From positions 50,314 to 114,313 of the forward strand of contig OKRB01000090.1 in assembly GCA_900290245.1 (NCBI GenBank): DNA of 64,000 nucleotides, read 5' to 3'. The notes beneath the pieces are model-generated. The model was not told the origin of the DNA, did not search any database, and was given only the letters and a program-made list of their open reading frames with translations. Below, piece by piece: positions 53,465 through 62,504 of this stretch (its first letter is position 1; the number at the start of each line of letters is the position of its first letter). The translations under genes were made by a program, and so were the position numbers. Source of the stretch: Candidatus Sulfuritelmatomonas gaucii (GTDB lineage: Bacteria > Acidobacteriota > Terriglobia > Terriglobales > Acidobacteriaceae).

Positions 53465-55753
53465 TTTAAACCGATACCTCGCCTCCACCGCAAACATCCG
53501 CGGATCGTTCCAGTGGAATCCGCCAATCGTGACCGAATTATCCAGCAGCACGCGATGATTCGTCACGTTGATCGCGGTTGCCGACAATTTCCACCGTTCG
53601 CCGATTCCGTGTCCCACCGACGCATCGAACGTGGTGTGCGCGGGTAAATACGACCCGTCATATGGCCCCTCATGCGCGCCCGCCAGTCCATTCGTGAATC
53701 CCGACCCGTAGTACACATTCGTCGCGAACCACGTCTTCAGCGGCAGGTTCGCCGTGAATCCCGTGTTCAGCGTGTTGCGCTGGTCGTGATCGAGCGGAAT
53801 GTACTGCGGCCCCAGATCGCACGCCGAATCCGTCGCAATGCTGCACGTAAATCCGCCGATAATGTCCCCGCGCTGCTCGGCGATCTGGTTTGAGTAGGCC
53901 GCATGAAACTGTCCATGGCGCCACAGTTCAGGCGAGCGCAGCGTCATCTCCCATCCGCGCATCAGCGCTCCATCCACCGCGATAGGAAAGTACATATTCG
54001 ATTCGCCCAGGTTGGAGTGATCCAGAAAATTGTTTACGCGATTCTTGAAGGTGTCGACATCCAGCTTCCATCCGCGGTAAGGAACCTCGATGCCGAACTG
54101 GTCTTCCTCGTCGCGTTCTGAAGGTAATGGCGTAAACGTGTTCTGGCCGCCCGGCAAACTGCTCGCGTAATTCAGCACCGAGCTCGATACGGTGAGAATC
54201 GGCGCCGGCTGAAAATAGTGCCCGTAGAATCCGCGCAGCACCCAGTTCAACCGCGGAATTCGCACGGTTGCGCCGATCCGCGGATAAATCGCCTTCTCGT
54301 TCAGCTCGGCCCGATCAATCGTGAACCGCTCGCCGCCCAGCAGCGTCACATTCTGCCCCAGCCGTAGATGGTCTGCAAGATAAAACTCCAGCAATCCCGC
54401 ATCCTCGTTGGCCGGCGTGTTTGGCTGCGAAGGCCCGCTGCCGTCGTTCACCCTCACGCCGAACAAATCGTTCTCCCGCTGGAAAAACGAATACAGCCCG
54501 CCGGAAAAACTGTTCCATCCCGCGTCGAGGTGCGCGTCGGCCTGCACCCCCACGTAATTCGATCCCTGGAGCCACGTCGTCGCCGCGGGGTAGTCGCTCG
54601 ATTGCGAATCGAAGTCCGACTGGTTGAAGTGATAAAACGGCGCCACGCTCAACAGCGCCCTCGGCGAGATCGTGTGCACCCAGTTGGCAATCACAAACGC
54701 ATCGCGCTCCCTCTGCGCGTCCCGCAACCCCCATGAGCAGTAATACGGATGCGGTCCCGCGCAATCGTAGTCGGTTTTGTTCGGGTCGTAGGGAACCTGG
54801 AAGTAGTCCTGCCGCGCCTGCCCGTCCACGCGCAGTTGATCCTTCGCCGTCTGGTTGCGGATCAGCGACACGAACCCGCTCTCGGAATTGGTCGCGTCGT
54901 GGTCAATCGCAATCACCGGCGTCGCCAGCCCGTAGTTCGACCGCGATCCCGTCGTGCTTGCGTACCATGCGCTCCTCTCCGAGTGGTTGCCCAACGACAA
55001 CTGCGCTTCACCATCGTACGGATTGCCTCCATAAAGCATCAGCTCGCCCTCGCGGTCGAACTCGAACCCGTTCCGCGGCAGCACATCGAAGACGCCGTAG
55101 GTGCGGTCGCCCACATCCGCGCCGTAGCTTCCGCGCTCCGTCTCCAGCGAATCAATATCCTTGGGATCGATCTGCGGCCCCACATTCGACGCAATCTTGG
55201 TGTTGGGAATCTGCACTCCATCGATCAGCCAGCTAGTCTGGTGGCCTCCGCGCATGTGCAGCATGTCGTGCGTCATGTACGCGCCCGGTACGTAGTCCGT
55301 GATCATCTCCATTCCCGTGGTGCGGATGGCGCCGGGCGTCTCATCAATCGTCTCCCGCGTGATCAGCGTTGTCGGCGTCACCGTGTCTACGCTCCCCGCC
55401 GTGCCGCGCACGACAACCGACTCGGTCGCGCCGCCCAGAGCAAGCGGGATATGCAGAATCGGATTCGTGCCCGACTCCACGGTGAGAGTCTGCGTCGCGG
55501 TCTCAAAATCTTTTGCAACAGCTGTAAGCCGGTAAACACCCAGCGGCGCCTCCGGCAACGTAAACTCGCCGTCGGCTTGTGTCGTTGCATGCAACACGAA
55601 GGCCGAGCCCGCGGCCTCGAGTGTCACCTCCGCGCCGGCAATCGGCCGGTGCTGCGGATCGTGCACAATTCCGCGCACGGTGGCGAACACCGTGGCAAAT
55701 GCGGGAAGGGAAGCGGCCAGCAGCAAAGCCGCAACAGCAAAACAGCGGCGCAT
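53459..55753 (-). CDS. TonB-dependent outer-membrane receptor with a carboxypeptidase-regulatory-like domain
   Basis: 764 residues. A signal peptide (RRCFAVAALLLAASLPAFA) is followed by a carboxypeptidase-regulatory-like beta-sandwich (VRGIVHDPQHRPIAGAEVTLEA) at about 25-105. The plug domain follows (TRETIDETPGAIRTTGMEMI, HMRGGHQTSWLIDGVQIPN), then a beta-barrel ending in a terminal Phe (RYRFKF), as expected for an outer-membrane protein. It probably imports a bound ligand using TonB energy. The ligand is unknown; an upstream Cys/His-rich secreted protein hints at a metal. The start ATG 55753 has GGAGG 11 bases ahead. Confidence 0.88.
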   Translation of the reverse strand: MRRCFAVAALLLAASLPAFATVFATVRGIVHDPQHRPIAGAEVTLEAAGSAFVLHATTQADGEFTLPEAPLGVYRLTAVAKDFETATQTLTVESGTNPILHIPLALGGATESVVVRGTAGSVDTVTPTTLITRETIDETPGAIRTTGMEMITDYVPGAYMTHDMLHMRGGHQTSWLIDGVQIPNTKIASNVGPQIDPKDIDSLETERGSYGADVGDRTYGVFDVLPRNGFEFDREGELMLYGGNPYDGEAQLSLGNHSERSAWYASTTGSRSNYGLATPVIAIDHDATNSESGFVSLIRNQTAKDQLRVDGQARQDYFQVPYDPNKTDYDCAGPHPYYCSWGLRDAQRERDAFVIANWVHTISPRALLSVAPFYHFNQSDFDSQSSDYPAATTWLQGSNYVGVQADAHLDAGWNSFSGGLYSFFQRENDLFGVRVNDGSGPSQPNTPANEDAGLLEFYLADHLRLGQNVTLLGGERFTIDRAELNEKAIYPRIGATVRIPRLNWVLRGFYGHYFQPAPILTVSSSVLNYASSLPGGQNTFTPLPSERDEEDQFGIEVPYRGWKLDVDTFKNRVNNFLDHSNLGESNMYFPIAVDGALMRGWEMTLRSPELWRHGQFHAAYSNQIAEQRGDIIGGFTCSIATDSACDLGPQYIPLDHDQRNTLNTGFTANLPLKTWFATNVYYGSGFTNGLAGAHEGPYDGSYLPAHTTFDASVGHGIGERWKLSATAINVTNHRVLLDNSVTIGGFHWNDPRMFAVEARYRFKF

Positions 55754-56049
55754 CAGGGGAAAGACCTCCGTGTCGATCGATCTTGAACGCGTGTTGCGCA
55801 GCGCGCAGCAAATGCGGTCGCACAACAGCAGCATTATTTTCGGGAATCGCTGAAAACAGTCTCGTCGCTCTGATGCCGCGACCAAAGACCAGGCCTGCAA
55901 CCCACTGGCCTAAACTGGCCGCTTCGTGTCAGGGCATGACTTCAGTCACGCCGGAACAGCCACAACAGAATTGAGGCCCTTAACCCTGCGCTTCGCAGAC
56001 GAACCAAAGCCGCCGCTCGTCGCGCTCAGACGTGATTTTCAACGCAGAT
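55754..56049. other. Intergenic region upstream of the TonB receptor
   Basis: 296 bp, with a dispersed palindromic repeat at 55929-55953 and no gene. It is presumably the receptor promoter region, but no element stands out. Confidence 0.4.
55929..55953. repeat. Dispersed palindromic repeat
   Basis: A 25-base element with GGCATGACT and AGTCACGCC arms around TC. It matches 21 of 25 bases of the element at 3260-3284, which lies inside a coding sequence. Confidence 0.7.
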
Positions 56050-56436
56050 TTAGCTGAGATTCGCCGCAGGCGGTCCGCGCCCTGCATGGGTGCGGCTTGG
56101 CGTCGAGGATCGAACCACGTACCCCGCAACAGCCTTGTGCCTTTGCACGCCCGCCTCGCGCAAGCCGGTAGCAGAAACCGTCAGCGCGTGCACCGGCATC
56201 AGGATCGCCAGCGTGGGACCGGGATACTCAGGGCAGGTCGCGGGAGCAGTCAACGACGGATGCGGATCGGCACTTTGCACCATCGCGGACGCCATCTGCA
56301 TGGCTCCCGAGCAATGGTGTGCCCCGTGCCGCCGACAGCACGCCGGCAGGCCGGCATCCTCGCTGTCGTCGACCATTACCGACAGGAAACCCAGCCCGAA
56401 GAGCAGGATCAGGAAAATGGAGAAGCCGCGCCGCAT
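56050..56436 (-). CDS. Small secreted Cys/His-rich protein, possibly metal-related
   Basis: 128 residues. The N-terminus (RRGFSIFLILLFGLGFLSVMV) is a signal peptide or single membrane helix. A PACCRRHGAHHC cluster follows, then several Met and His (GAMQMASAM), a pattern suggesting copper or another soft metal. The rest is Pro/Ala-rich without a known domain. GAAGGAG runs right up to the ATG, which is an unusually short spacing. It lies upstream of the TonB receptor on the same strand, about 300 bp apart, so a shared metal-linked role is possible but unproven. Confidence 0.55.
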   Translation of the reverse strand: MRRGFSIFLILLFGLGFLSVMVDDSEDAGLPACCRRHGAHHCSGAMQMASAMVQSADPHPSLTAPATCPEYPGPTLAILMPVHALTVSATGLREAGVQRHKAVAGYVVRSSTPSRTHAGRGPPAANLS

Positions 56437-56491
56437 CTCCTTCGATGCTAGCAGAGGAAATAGGCAGAGAACAGAGAACGAGCATCGAGGG

Positions 56492-56533
56492 GCCAGGAGC
56501 TACGAGCTACAGGCTACCGGCTACAAGCTGACC
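56492..56533. repeat. Heptamer array, GCTANNN type
   Basis: Six units GCCAGGA, GCTACGA, GCTACAG, GCTACCG, GCTACAA, GCTGACC, followed by CCTGATCCCTG, in the region before hom. Confidence 0.85.
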
Positions 56534-56611
56534 CCTGATCCCTGCATTTCTCATTTATCATCAAGCTATTGCTCGGCTTCGCCCAGCCCATTCATACAAA
56601 GGAATCTTGAT

Positions 56612-57919
56612 TTGCCTGAAGTCCATCATTCAGCAGCGCCGCCGGAGTCTTCCGCCGCATCCTCGCAACGGCCGCGCATCGCGCGCCATCTTCGCATCGC
56701 GCTCTTCGGCTTTGGCACAGTCGGCAGCTCGGTGGCCCGCATTCTCGTCGAGTCAAAACCGCACGGCCTCGAGCTGACGCACGTCTTCAATCGCGGAGTG
56801 GCGCGCAAGCGCGTTGCCTGGGTGCCATCGAGCGTCGCGTGGACCGAGAACGCCGACGCTGTGCTGGCCTCCGATGCGGATGTGATTGTGGAACTCGTCG
56901 GCGGCCTCGATCCCGCTGGAACCTGGGTGCGCCGCGCGCTCGAAGCAGGCAAAAGCGTGGTCACGGCCAACAAAAAGCTCATCGCCTATCACGGCATCGA
57001 GCTCGAGCGCCTGGCTGCGGCCAAAGGCGGCCATCTGAAATACGGCGCAGCTGTAGCCGGAGGGATTCCCGTCATCCCCGGCCTCGAGCAGGGCATGGCC
57101 GGCGACCAAATCGAGCACATCGAAGGCATTCTCAACGGCACCTGCAACTTTATCCTCAGCAAAATGGAAGAAGGCGCGGAGTATGCCAAAGTGCTGGCCG
57201 AGGCGCAGGCCAAAGGTTATGCTGAGGCGGACCCGACAGAAGACGTAGGCGGATTCGATGCCCGTGCCAAGCTCGCCATCCTCATGCGCCTCGCTCTTCG
57301 CGTGCAGGTCGATCCCGAGGAGATCGTTCCTCGATCCATTAACACTGTCACGCCGGTCGACTTCAGCTACGCCCGCGACCTGAACTGCACAATCCGTCAG
57401 GTATCGCGCGCCGAACAGAAAAATGGCGAAATCGCGGCCACGGTCGGGCCGATGCTGGTGTCCCAGCGTTCACCGCTCGCCTGGTCGCAGGGCACTGAGA
57501 ATATGGTCATCGCCAGCGGCCATTACGGCGGCGATGTCGTCTTCTCCGGCCACGGCGCCGGCGGCCATCCCACGGCAGTCGCCGTTGTCAGCGATCTCAT
57601 CGCCCTCGCGCACGGCTCGCGCCGCGTCGATATCCCCTCATCGCCCGCGCGCATCGGCGCCGAGTTCGAGGTGCCCCATTACATTCGCTTTCTGGTCAAG
57701 GATCGTCCCGGGATCGTCGCCGCCATCACCACCGCGCTGGCCAACGAGCAAATCAACATTCGCGCCATCGTGCAAAAGCCGGGTTATCCCGCCGATGCGC
57801 TGCCCTTCGTGGTGACCGTTGAGCCGTGCAAGACCTCCGCGCTCAAGCGCGCGCTCACCCCGATCCGCAAAATGGACTGCATGCTCGTCGAGCCGCTCGA
57901 ACTGCAAATGCTGGAATAG
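56612..57919 (+). CDS. hom: Homoserine dehydrogenase with C-terminal ACT domain
   Basis: A 435-residue enzyme that reduces aspartate semialdehyde to homoserine on the way to Thr and Met. The Rossmann site GFGTVGSSVARIL is at about 33-45, ELVGGLDPAG and VVTANKKLIAYHG follow, and the catalytic region GGIPVIPGLEQGMAGDQIEHIEGILNGTCNF comes next, with EADPTEDVGGFDARAKL further on. Residues about 355-435 are an ACT domain (RFLVKDRPGIVAAITTALANEQINI) that should give feedback control by threonine. The start is TTG 56612, eight bases after AAAGGA; the open frame reaches back to 56090 through repeat DNA. No thrB, thrC or lysC adjoin it. Confidence 0.93.
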   Translation: MPEVHHSAAPPESSAASSQRPRIARHLRIALFGFGTVGSSVARILVESKPHGLELTHVFNRGVARKRVAWVPSSVAWTENADAVLASDADVIVELVGGLDPAGTWVRRALEAGKSVVTANKKLIAYHGIELERLAAAKGGHLKYGAAVAGGIPVIPGLEQGMAGDQIEHIEGILNGTCNFILSKMEEGAEYAKVLAEAQAKGYAEADPTEDVGGFDARAKLAILMRLALRVQVDPEEIVPRSINTVTPVDFSYARDLNCTIRQVSRAEQKNGEIAATVGPMLVSQRSPLAWSQGTENMVIASGHYGGDVVFSGHGAGGHPTAVAVVSDLIALAHGSRRVDIPSSPARIGAEFEVPHYIRFLVKDRPGIVAAITTALANEQINIRAIVQKPGYPADALPFVVTVEPCKTSALKRALTPIRKMDCMLVEPLELQMLE

Positions 57920-57921
57920 CC

Positions 57922-57942
57922 GTGGTCAGTGATCAGTGGTCT
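57922..57942. repeat. Heptamer array, GTGATCA type
   Basis: Three units GTGGTCA, GTGATCA, GTGGTCT two bases after the hom stop. Confidence 0.7.
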
Positions 57943-57970
57943 GATCATGATTGTTTCTCGTTTTGGTACT

Positions 57971-58003
57971 CTATGTCCCTGGTCCCTGCATCCTTGGTCC
58001 CTG
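57971..58003. repeat. Degenerate word repeat, GGTCCCT type
   Basis: CTATGTCCCTGGTCCCTGCA followed by TCCTTGGTCCCTG, in units of 7 to 8 bases; it is related to the GGGAACA-type heptamers on the other strand. Confidence 0.6.
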
Positions 58004-58020
58004 TTTTTTGAGGTCACACC

Positions 58021-58227
58021 ATGATTGGCACCATTTATCGATGTGAAATCTGCGGCGAAGAAAGCGACAATCCTATGCGCTGGATCGTCATCAACTGCAA
58101 CAGCGAACAGCTCACCATTCACAAGTGGACCAAGGATGCCGCCGACGCTCGCGGCGCGCGCCACTACTGCGGCGAAGCCCACGCCCAGGTCTACGTCAGC
58201 CGCTGGCTCGAAGCCGCCTGCTCCTGA
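58021..58227 (+). CDS. Small zinc-ribbon-like protein
   Basis: 68 residues. A CEIC pair near the N-terminus (YRCEICGEES) and a later HYCGEAH could together bind a zinc ion. It is otherwise uncharacterised; the fold resembles small rubredoxin/zinc-ribbon proteins. GAGGT lies seven bases before the ATG. It follows hom but is separated from it by two repeat arrays. Confidence 0.7.
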   Translation: MIGTIYRCEICGEESDNPMRWIVINCNSEQLTIHKWTKDAADARGARHYCGEAHAQVYVSRWLEAACS

Positions 58228-58361
58228 AAGGGAGTAAGCCAGCGACACAGCGGAAATCAATCGATTCCACTGTCTCCCACGCTGCGGTCCGCGCGGCCCG
58301 GCCTGGTACCCTGATTCCGGATCGGAATAAAACAGAAGGTCCGGTCCCAATCCCCCGCCAG

Positions 58362-59603
58362 TTAATCCACGGGAAAATAGCCTGCAGCCTTACCCGCATC
58401 AAAACTCTCTGGATAGCTCACCACGTCGTTTGACCAGACTTCCAAGTACTCTCCGCCATTCTCCGCGCCATTCTGCAGGAGTTGGAAGTAAGGACTGTCC
58501 TGACCATCTGGTCCACATGAACCGGGCCCGCCACCATCGCATCCGGCTCCGGTCTCGGCGTGCTTATTGGTTTGCCACCCGATGAAATCATCGTATTTCG
58601 CAGCCAGGTTCAGCACTTCAGGTTGAGCGAAATTTGAATCCAGGTTGTCCGATTGTAGCTGCACTCGTCCCGGCGCGATGATGGTGACCTCGCGCACGAT
58701 TTGCGATGCCACATAGCCGACCGGGTCCCCCGTCAAGTTGGGAAAATCGATTCCGTCCGGGCCCGGGTTAAAGAGGCTGAGACCCATGTACCGGTCGGGA
58801 AACGCGAGCGTGAAAGCGAAGGCAACGAGGCCGAATCCGTCGATCGCAGCCGAATCGGAATACCCCAAGGCCTGCCACCGGCTATCTGACGCGTCATTCG
58901 CGACAGCGTAATCGGGAGCCAGCGTATACCTTCCATCCGGGCATTGCACATTCGAGTCTGGAGCCGGTTTGCCAGTGGGAAGCCGGATTTCTTCGTCGTA
59001 AACGCTGAGTCCTGGAACATGGACTAACGTCAGCCATGGGTATGCGCCGGTTTCCCGTAGGTGGTTGGAGAGCGCAAACGCAGCCTCCCACCAGAATTCC
59101 TGTACTTTTGGCACCCAAGGTAGCAGAACATACGCGCTGCTGCATCTTCCGCCGCTGCCTCCTGTCACCCAGACGTCAAATAGCGGAGCGCAATTGGCGC
59201 CGCACGCCGCGGCAAACCCCGACGGCAGCGACTCCTTATACGTTGTCGAACTCTGAAACCCGGTCTCCAATTCGACTGAAAACTTCTTGTGGTTTGAGAC
59301 AGCGATTTGAACCAGCGTATCCAGATAGCTCCAGTTCCACTGAAACTTTCCCCATTGCGTGACGCTGGGAAGTATCTTCGCAATTGGGACGAAGACTGCA
59401 TGGCCTTCGATGTCGTTTTCATAGGCCGGAGACGAGGTGAGTCCAGGCGCGTATGCCGTGGTCACCGGTTGCTCGTCGCTGGCCTCGTTGAGCACATAAA
59501 TTCCAGACGGCCGGGGAATGTCGCGCCGATTCCCATCGTTAGCCGCATAGGCGACAGTTGTTTGAAGCAGCGCAAAAGTTGCGATGACAATGATCGCTTT
59601 CAT
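58362..59603 (-). CDS. Secreted protein, possibly a TIM-barrel glycosidase-like fold
   Basis: 413 residues. A signal peptide (KAIIVIATFALLQTTVAYA) begins at ATG 59603, which has AGGAGG seven bases ahead. The mature part includes WGKFQWNWSYLDTLVQIAVSNHKKFSVELETGF, a pattern common in (beta/alpha)8 glycoside-hydrolase-like proteins. It also has a Cys pair (AACGANC) and a Gly/Cys/Asp loop (GAGCDGGGPGSCGPDGQD). I do not recognise a defined family, and no catalytic acid pair can be named with confidence. Confidence 0.6.
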   Translation of the reverse strand: MKAIIVIATFALLQTTVAYAANDGNRRDIPRPSGIYVLNEASDEQPVTTAYAPGLTSSPAYENDIEGHAVFVPIAKILPSVTQWGKFQWNWSYLDTLVQIAVSNHKKFSVELETGFQSSTTYKESLPSGFAAACGANCAPLFDVWVTGGSGGRCSSAYVLLPWVPKVQEFWWEAAFALSNHLRETGAYPWLTLVHVPGLSVYDEEIRLPTGKPAPDSNVQCPDGRYTLAPDYAVANDASDSRWQALGYSDSAAIDGFGLVAFAFTLAFPDRYMGLSLFNPGPDGIDFPNLTGDPVGYVASQIVREVTIIAPGRVQLQSDNLDSNFAQPEVLNLAAKYDDFIGWQTNKHAETGAGCDGGGPGSCGPDGQDSPYFQLLQNGAENGGEYLEVWSNDVVSYPESFDAGKAAGYFPVD

Positions 59604-60033
59604 CTGAGACCTCCTGCTTGAATGAATTTGTCCCAGGGAACCCATGGTCGGCGAACGACGCGGCGATCGTGACGCCCCAGAGCAAACTTGCAGAATATGC
59701 TGAAAACGCCAGGAACGTCCTTGCAGATTAAAAAGCTGTATGAATTGCTTTTGTGGCCCAGAGTAGAACGATTATATGTCTGTGCCTGCGGCGTCCGGAC
59801 AGATTCTTTCGTACCTTGCCCATTGCACCGGGCGACATGGCTCGACAGAATTGAAATTCTTTGCCGGATATTTCTTCGGGAGAGCAGCGCCACTCAGTCA
59901 GGATCCCGAGGTCATTGCCCCGCAGCCGAATGGGATCGAACCCTTGTGGCTGGCGCCTCACTCATCAGTTCGTTCAGCTGATCTTACTCCAACTGTGCGC
60001 TGCATTATTCCTTGTTTTTGGCTTCCGGAACGA
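59604..60033. other. Intergenic region between the LacI regulator and the secreted protein gene
   Basis: 430 bp. Both flanking genes are on the minus strand, so it should hold the promoter of the secreted protein gene. The plus-strand frame at 59776-60891 is the shadow of the regulator. No repeat array and no convincing promoter were found. Confidence 0.4.
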
Positions 60034-61107
60034 TCAATCCCTGTCTTTCGCCGGCCCCGTCGATTCCCGCACCACCAGCTCCGGCTCCATCATGATGTCG
60101 ACGGGGAACTGCTTCTCCCGATCGCCGATCCGCTCCAGCAGCACCTGCGCGCCACGGCGGCCCATCGCCATCAGCGGCTGCCGCACCGTGGTCAGCGAAG
60201 GCATCGCGTACGCTGCCGAAAGAATGTCGTCGAATCCCACCACCGAAACATCTCCCGGCACGCTCAGGCCCGCATCCTTCAATGCGCGAACGGTGCCGAT
60301 GGCAGCAATATCGTTGAAGCAGAAAACCGCCGTGAAATCCCGGGTCCGTTCCAGCAGCGACTGCATCGGCTTGTAGCCAATCTCCGGCGCCATGGGATGC
60401 AGCCCGGCCTTCATCGACCATGCGGCCGTGTCAATGCGAATCACCAATGCCGGATCGACCTTGAGATCCATCTCTCTGGCCACCTGCTGAATCGATTCCC
60501 AGCGGAACTCGGAGTCGGGAATCACCCGCGGTCCGCGCATGAAAGCGATGCGCCGGTGGCCCAGCTCATGCAAGTGCGTCAGCGCCTGCTGCACCGCCCG
60601 ATGATGATCCAGCACGATATTCGTCACGCCGTCTGCCGCGACGTGCGCCGAAATCGCCACCACCGGCACTGGAACCGCCAGTTGCTCCACTGCCGTATTC
60701 AGCAGCAGAAATCCGTCGACTGCGCGCTCCACCAGCATGCGCGGATACTTCTCAATCAGTTCCTTGTTCCAGTCATGGCACGCGGTGAAGTAAAAATAAT
60801 GCGCCGCCGTCAGCTCCTCCACCACGCCGCTCATCACGCGCGTAAAGTAGCCCTCGCTCAGGTCCGGCGCCAGCACTCCTACGCTCATTGACCGGCTTTG
60901 CCTGAGCGACCGGGCAAAATAGTTTGGACGGTAGTTCAGCCGCTGGGCCGCCGCCACCACCCGGTCGCGAGTCTCCTGCGGGATCGACTTGGCGGACGGC
61001 GAGTTGTTAAGAACAAGTGAAACCGTTGTCTGCGACAGCGCCAGGTGGTCGGCGAGCATGCGCAGATTCACGTGACCCTGCGGCGGTGTCTTTTTCCCCT
61101 TAGCCAT
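60034..61107 (-). CDS. LacI family transcriptional regulator
   Basis: 357 residues. The N-terminal helix-turn-helix is NLRMLADHLALSQTTVSLVLNN (14-35), followed by the hinge ETRDRVVAAAQRLNYRPNYFARSLR. A periplasmic-binding-protein-like sensor domain comes next, from SMSVGVLAPDL to VGFDDILSAAYAMPSLTTVRQP. It usually represses sugar-use genes. Its neighbours are a secreted possible glycosidase downstream and the divergent pst operon; the former is a more likely target. No Shine-Dalgarno is evident. Confidence 0.9.
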   Translation of the reverse strand: MAKGKKTPPQGHVNLRMLADHLALSQTTVSLVLNNSPSAKSIPQETRDRVVAAAQRLNYRPNYFARSLRQSRSMSVGVLAPDLSEGYFTRVMSGVVEELTAAHYFYFTACHDWNKELIEKYPRMLVERAVDGFLLLNTAVEQLAVPVPVVAISAHVAADGVTNIVLDHHRAVQQALTHLHELGHRRIAFMRGPRVIPDSEFRWESIQQVAREMDLKVDPALVIRIDTAAWSMKAGLHPMAPEIGYKPMQSLLERTRDFTAVFCFNDIAAIGTVRALKDAGLSVPGDVSVVGFDDILSAAYAMPSLTTVRQPLMAMGRRGAQVLLERIGDREKQFPVDIMMEPELVVRESTGPAKDRD

Positions 61108-61363
61108 CTAGCAGTTGTAACATTTTTCCTACGCTCGAGGATACACCGATTTCGTCGAGCTGAATCGATTTTCCTATAGAACATGGGCCATTTCAGCCCC
61201 TGCAGCGCGCGCCGCAAGGCCCATTGCGACTTTCGCCCGCCCCCCACAGCCGCAGATTGACTCTTTCCCGTCCGCTCCGCGAGCTTTCAGATTTCCACCT
61301 GTATGCACTTGATTTTGCACACTTGTAACCTCTCGTTCATAATCTCCCGGTAGCCTGAGCTTT
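61108..61363. promoter_or_regulatory. Divergent region between the LacI regulator and pstC
   Basis: 256 bp. An AATCGATT palindrome with a central CG (61163-61170) is the kind of core that LacI proteins bind. Further right, TTGTAACCTCTCGTTCATAAT (starting about 61324) has the loose shape of a Pho box: two 7-base half-sites separated by four bases. Both are weak. Confidence 0.3.
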
Positions 61364-62455
61364 GTGGACGCCACTGTGCCAGAGATTCGTATCGTCCAGA
61401 CGCAACCTCCATCGGAACCCGCTCAGACTCCCGAGCAGGCCGCGGCGGTCGCTGCCCCTGTCGAGCACTCGGCGATCCGCCGCTATCTGCTCGCCCGAGG
61501 CAACTCTGCCATTACTGACGGCGCATTCAGGGTGCTCATGGCGCTGTGCGCATTCAGCATCTTCGTAATTGTCGCCCTCATTCTCTTTGAACTGGTGCAA
61601 CGCTCCCAGCTCACATTGCACGCTTTCGGCCTTAAATTCTTCTATAAAACTTACTTCGACCCGACCACCAACCTTCCTTCCTATTGGGACCCTGTCAACG
61701 GCTACTTCAGCGCCTTGCCTTTCGTCTACGGCACGCTGGTCTCCTCGCTGCTGTCGTTGCTGTTCGCGGTTCCGCTTGCCATCGGTGTTGCCGTCTTTCT
61801 CACCGAGATGTGCCCCAATTTCCTGTGCGCTCCGCTGGCTTTTCTCACGGAGTTGCTGGCCGCCATTCCCAGCATCATTTACGGTTTGTGGGCTGTGTTT
61901 ATCCTGGTGCCGCTGCTTCGCGAGTATGTCAATCCGCTCCTTATCAAAGGGCTCGGCTGGACGGGCCTCTTCGACGACACCAGTCCCACCGGGATGGGCT
62001 ATTTCGCATCGGCTGTCATTCTGGCCATCATGATCCTGCCTATCATCTCGTCGCTCACCCGCGAAGTCATGTCGGCCGTGCCGCACTCGCAACGCGAGGC
62101 GGTGCTGGCGCTTGGGGCCACGCGTTGGGAGATGATTCGCATGGGCGTTCTGCGCAATGCCCGCGTCGGCATTGTCGGCGCCGTCATCCTCGGCCTCGGC
62201 CGTGCGCTGGGCGAAACCATGGCCGTCACCATGGTCATTGGCAGCACCCCGCAGATTCATCATTCCTTGCTGTCCACCGGGAGTTCGATGGCATCTGTCA
62301 TCGCCAGCGAATTTACCGAGGCAGTGTCTGACATGCACCTGAGCGCGCTGATCGAGATCGGCCTCGCGCTGTTTATTGTCACAATTATCGTGAACGCCAT
62401 TGCCCGCCTGCTCGTGTGGGCAGTTACGCGCGGGGCCCCGGCAACGACACATTGA
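61364..62455 (+). CDS. pstC: Phosphate ABC transporter permease PstC
   Basis: A 363-residue inner-membrane permease, GTG start. A hydrophilic N-terminal region of about 60 residues (Pro/Gln-rich) precedes six helices. The segment AVPHSQREAVLALGATRWEMI is the EAA loop that contacts the ATPase PstB. LGRALGETMAVTMVIG is a typical PstC/PstA motif. It is the first gene of pstCAB. PstS, which usually precedes it, is not in the window. Confidence 0.95.
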   Translation: MDATVPEIRIVQTQPPSEPAQTPEQAAAVAAPVEHSAIRRYLLARGNSAITDGAFRVLMALCAFSIFVIVALILFELVQRSQLTLHAFGLKFFYKTYFDPTTNLPSYWDPVNGYFSALPFVYGTLVSSLLSLLFAVPLAIGVAVFLTEMCPNFLCAPLAFLTELLAAIPSIIYGLWAVFILVPLLREYVNPLLIKGLGWTGLFDDTSPTGMGYFASAVILAIMILPIISSLTREVMSAVPHSQREAVLALGATRWEMIRMGVLRNARVGIVGAVILGLGRALGETMAVTMVIGSTPQIHHSLLSTGSSMASVIASEFTEAVSDMHLSALIEIGLALFIVTIIVNAIARLLVWAVTRGAPATTH

Positions 62456-62504
62456 GAAACAAACCAACCGGCAGCAGTGGGTGAAGAAAGGGACCGAAGA
62501 ATCA

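Noticed and set aside
54749..55786. 345-codon plus-strand frame inside the TonB receptor gene
   Set aside because: It is antisense to a complete receptor with signal peptide, plug and terminal Phe; the frame has no recognisable domain.
56090..56611. N-terminal extension of homoserine dehydrogenase back to 56090
   Set aside because: It would be antisense to the Cys/His-rich gene and would read through a heptamer array; similarity starts after TTG 56612, which has a good Shine-Dalgarno.
61163..61170. AATCGATT as the LacI operator
   Set aside because: An 8-bp palindrome alone is too short to assign; kept only as a weak note in the divergent region.
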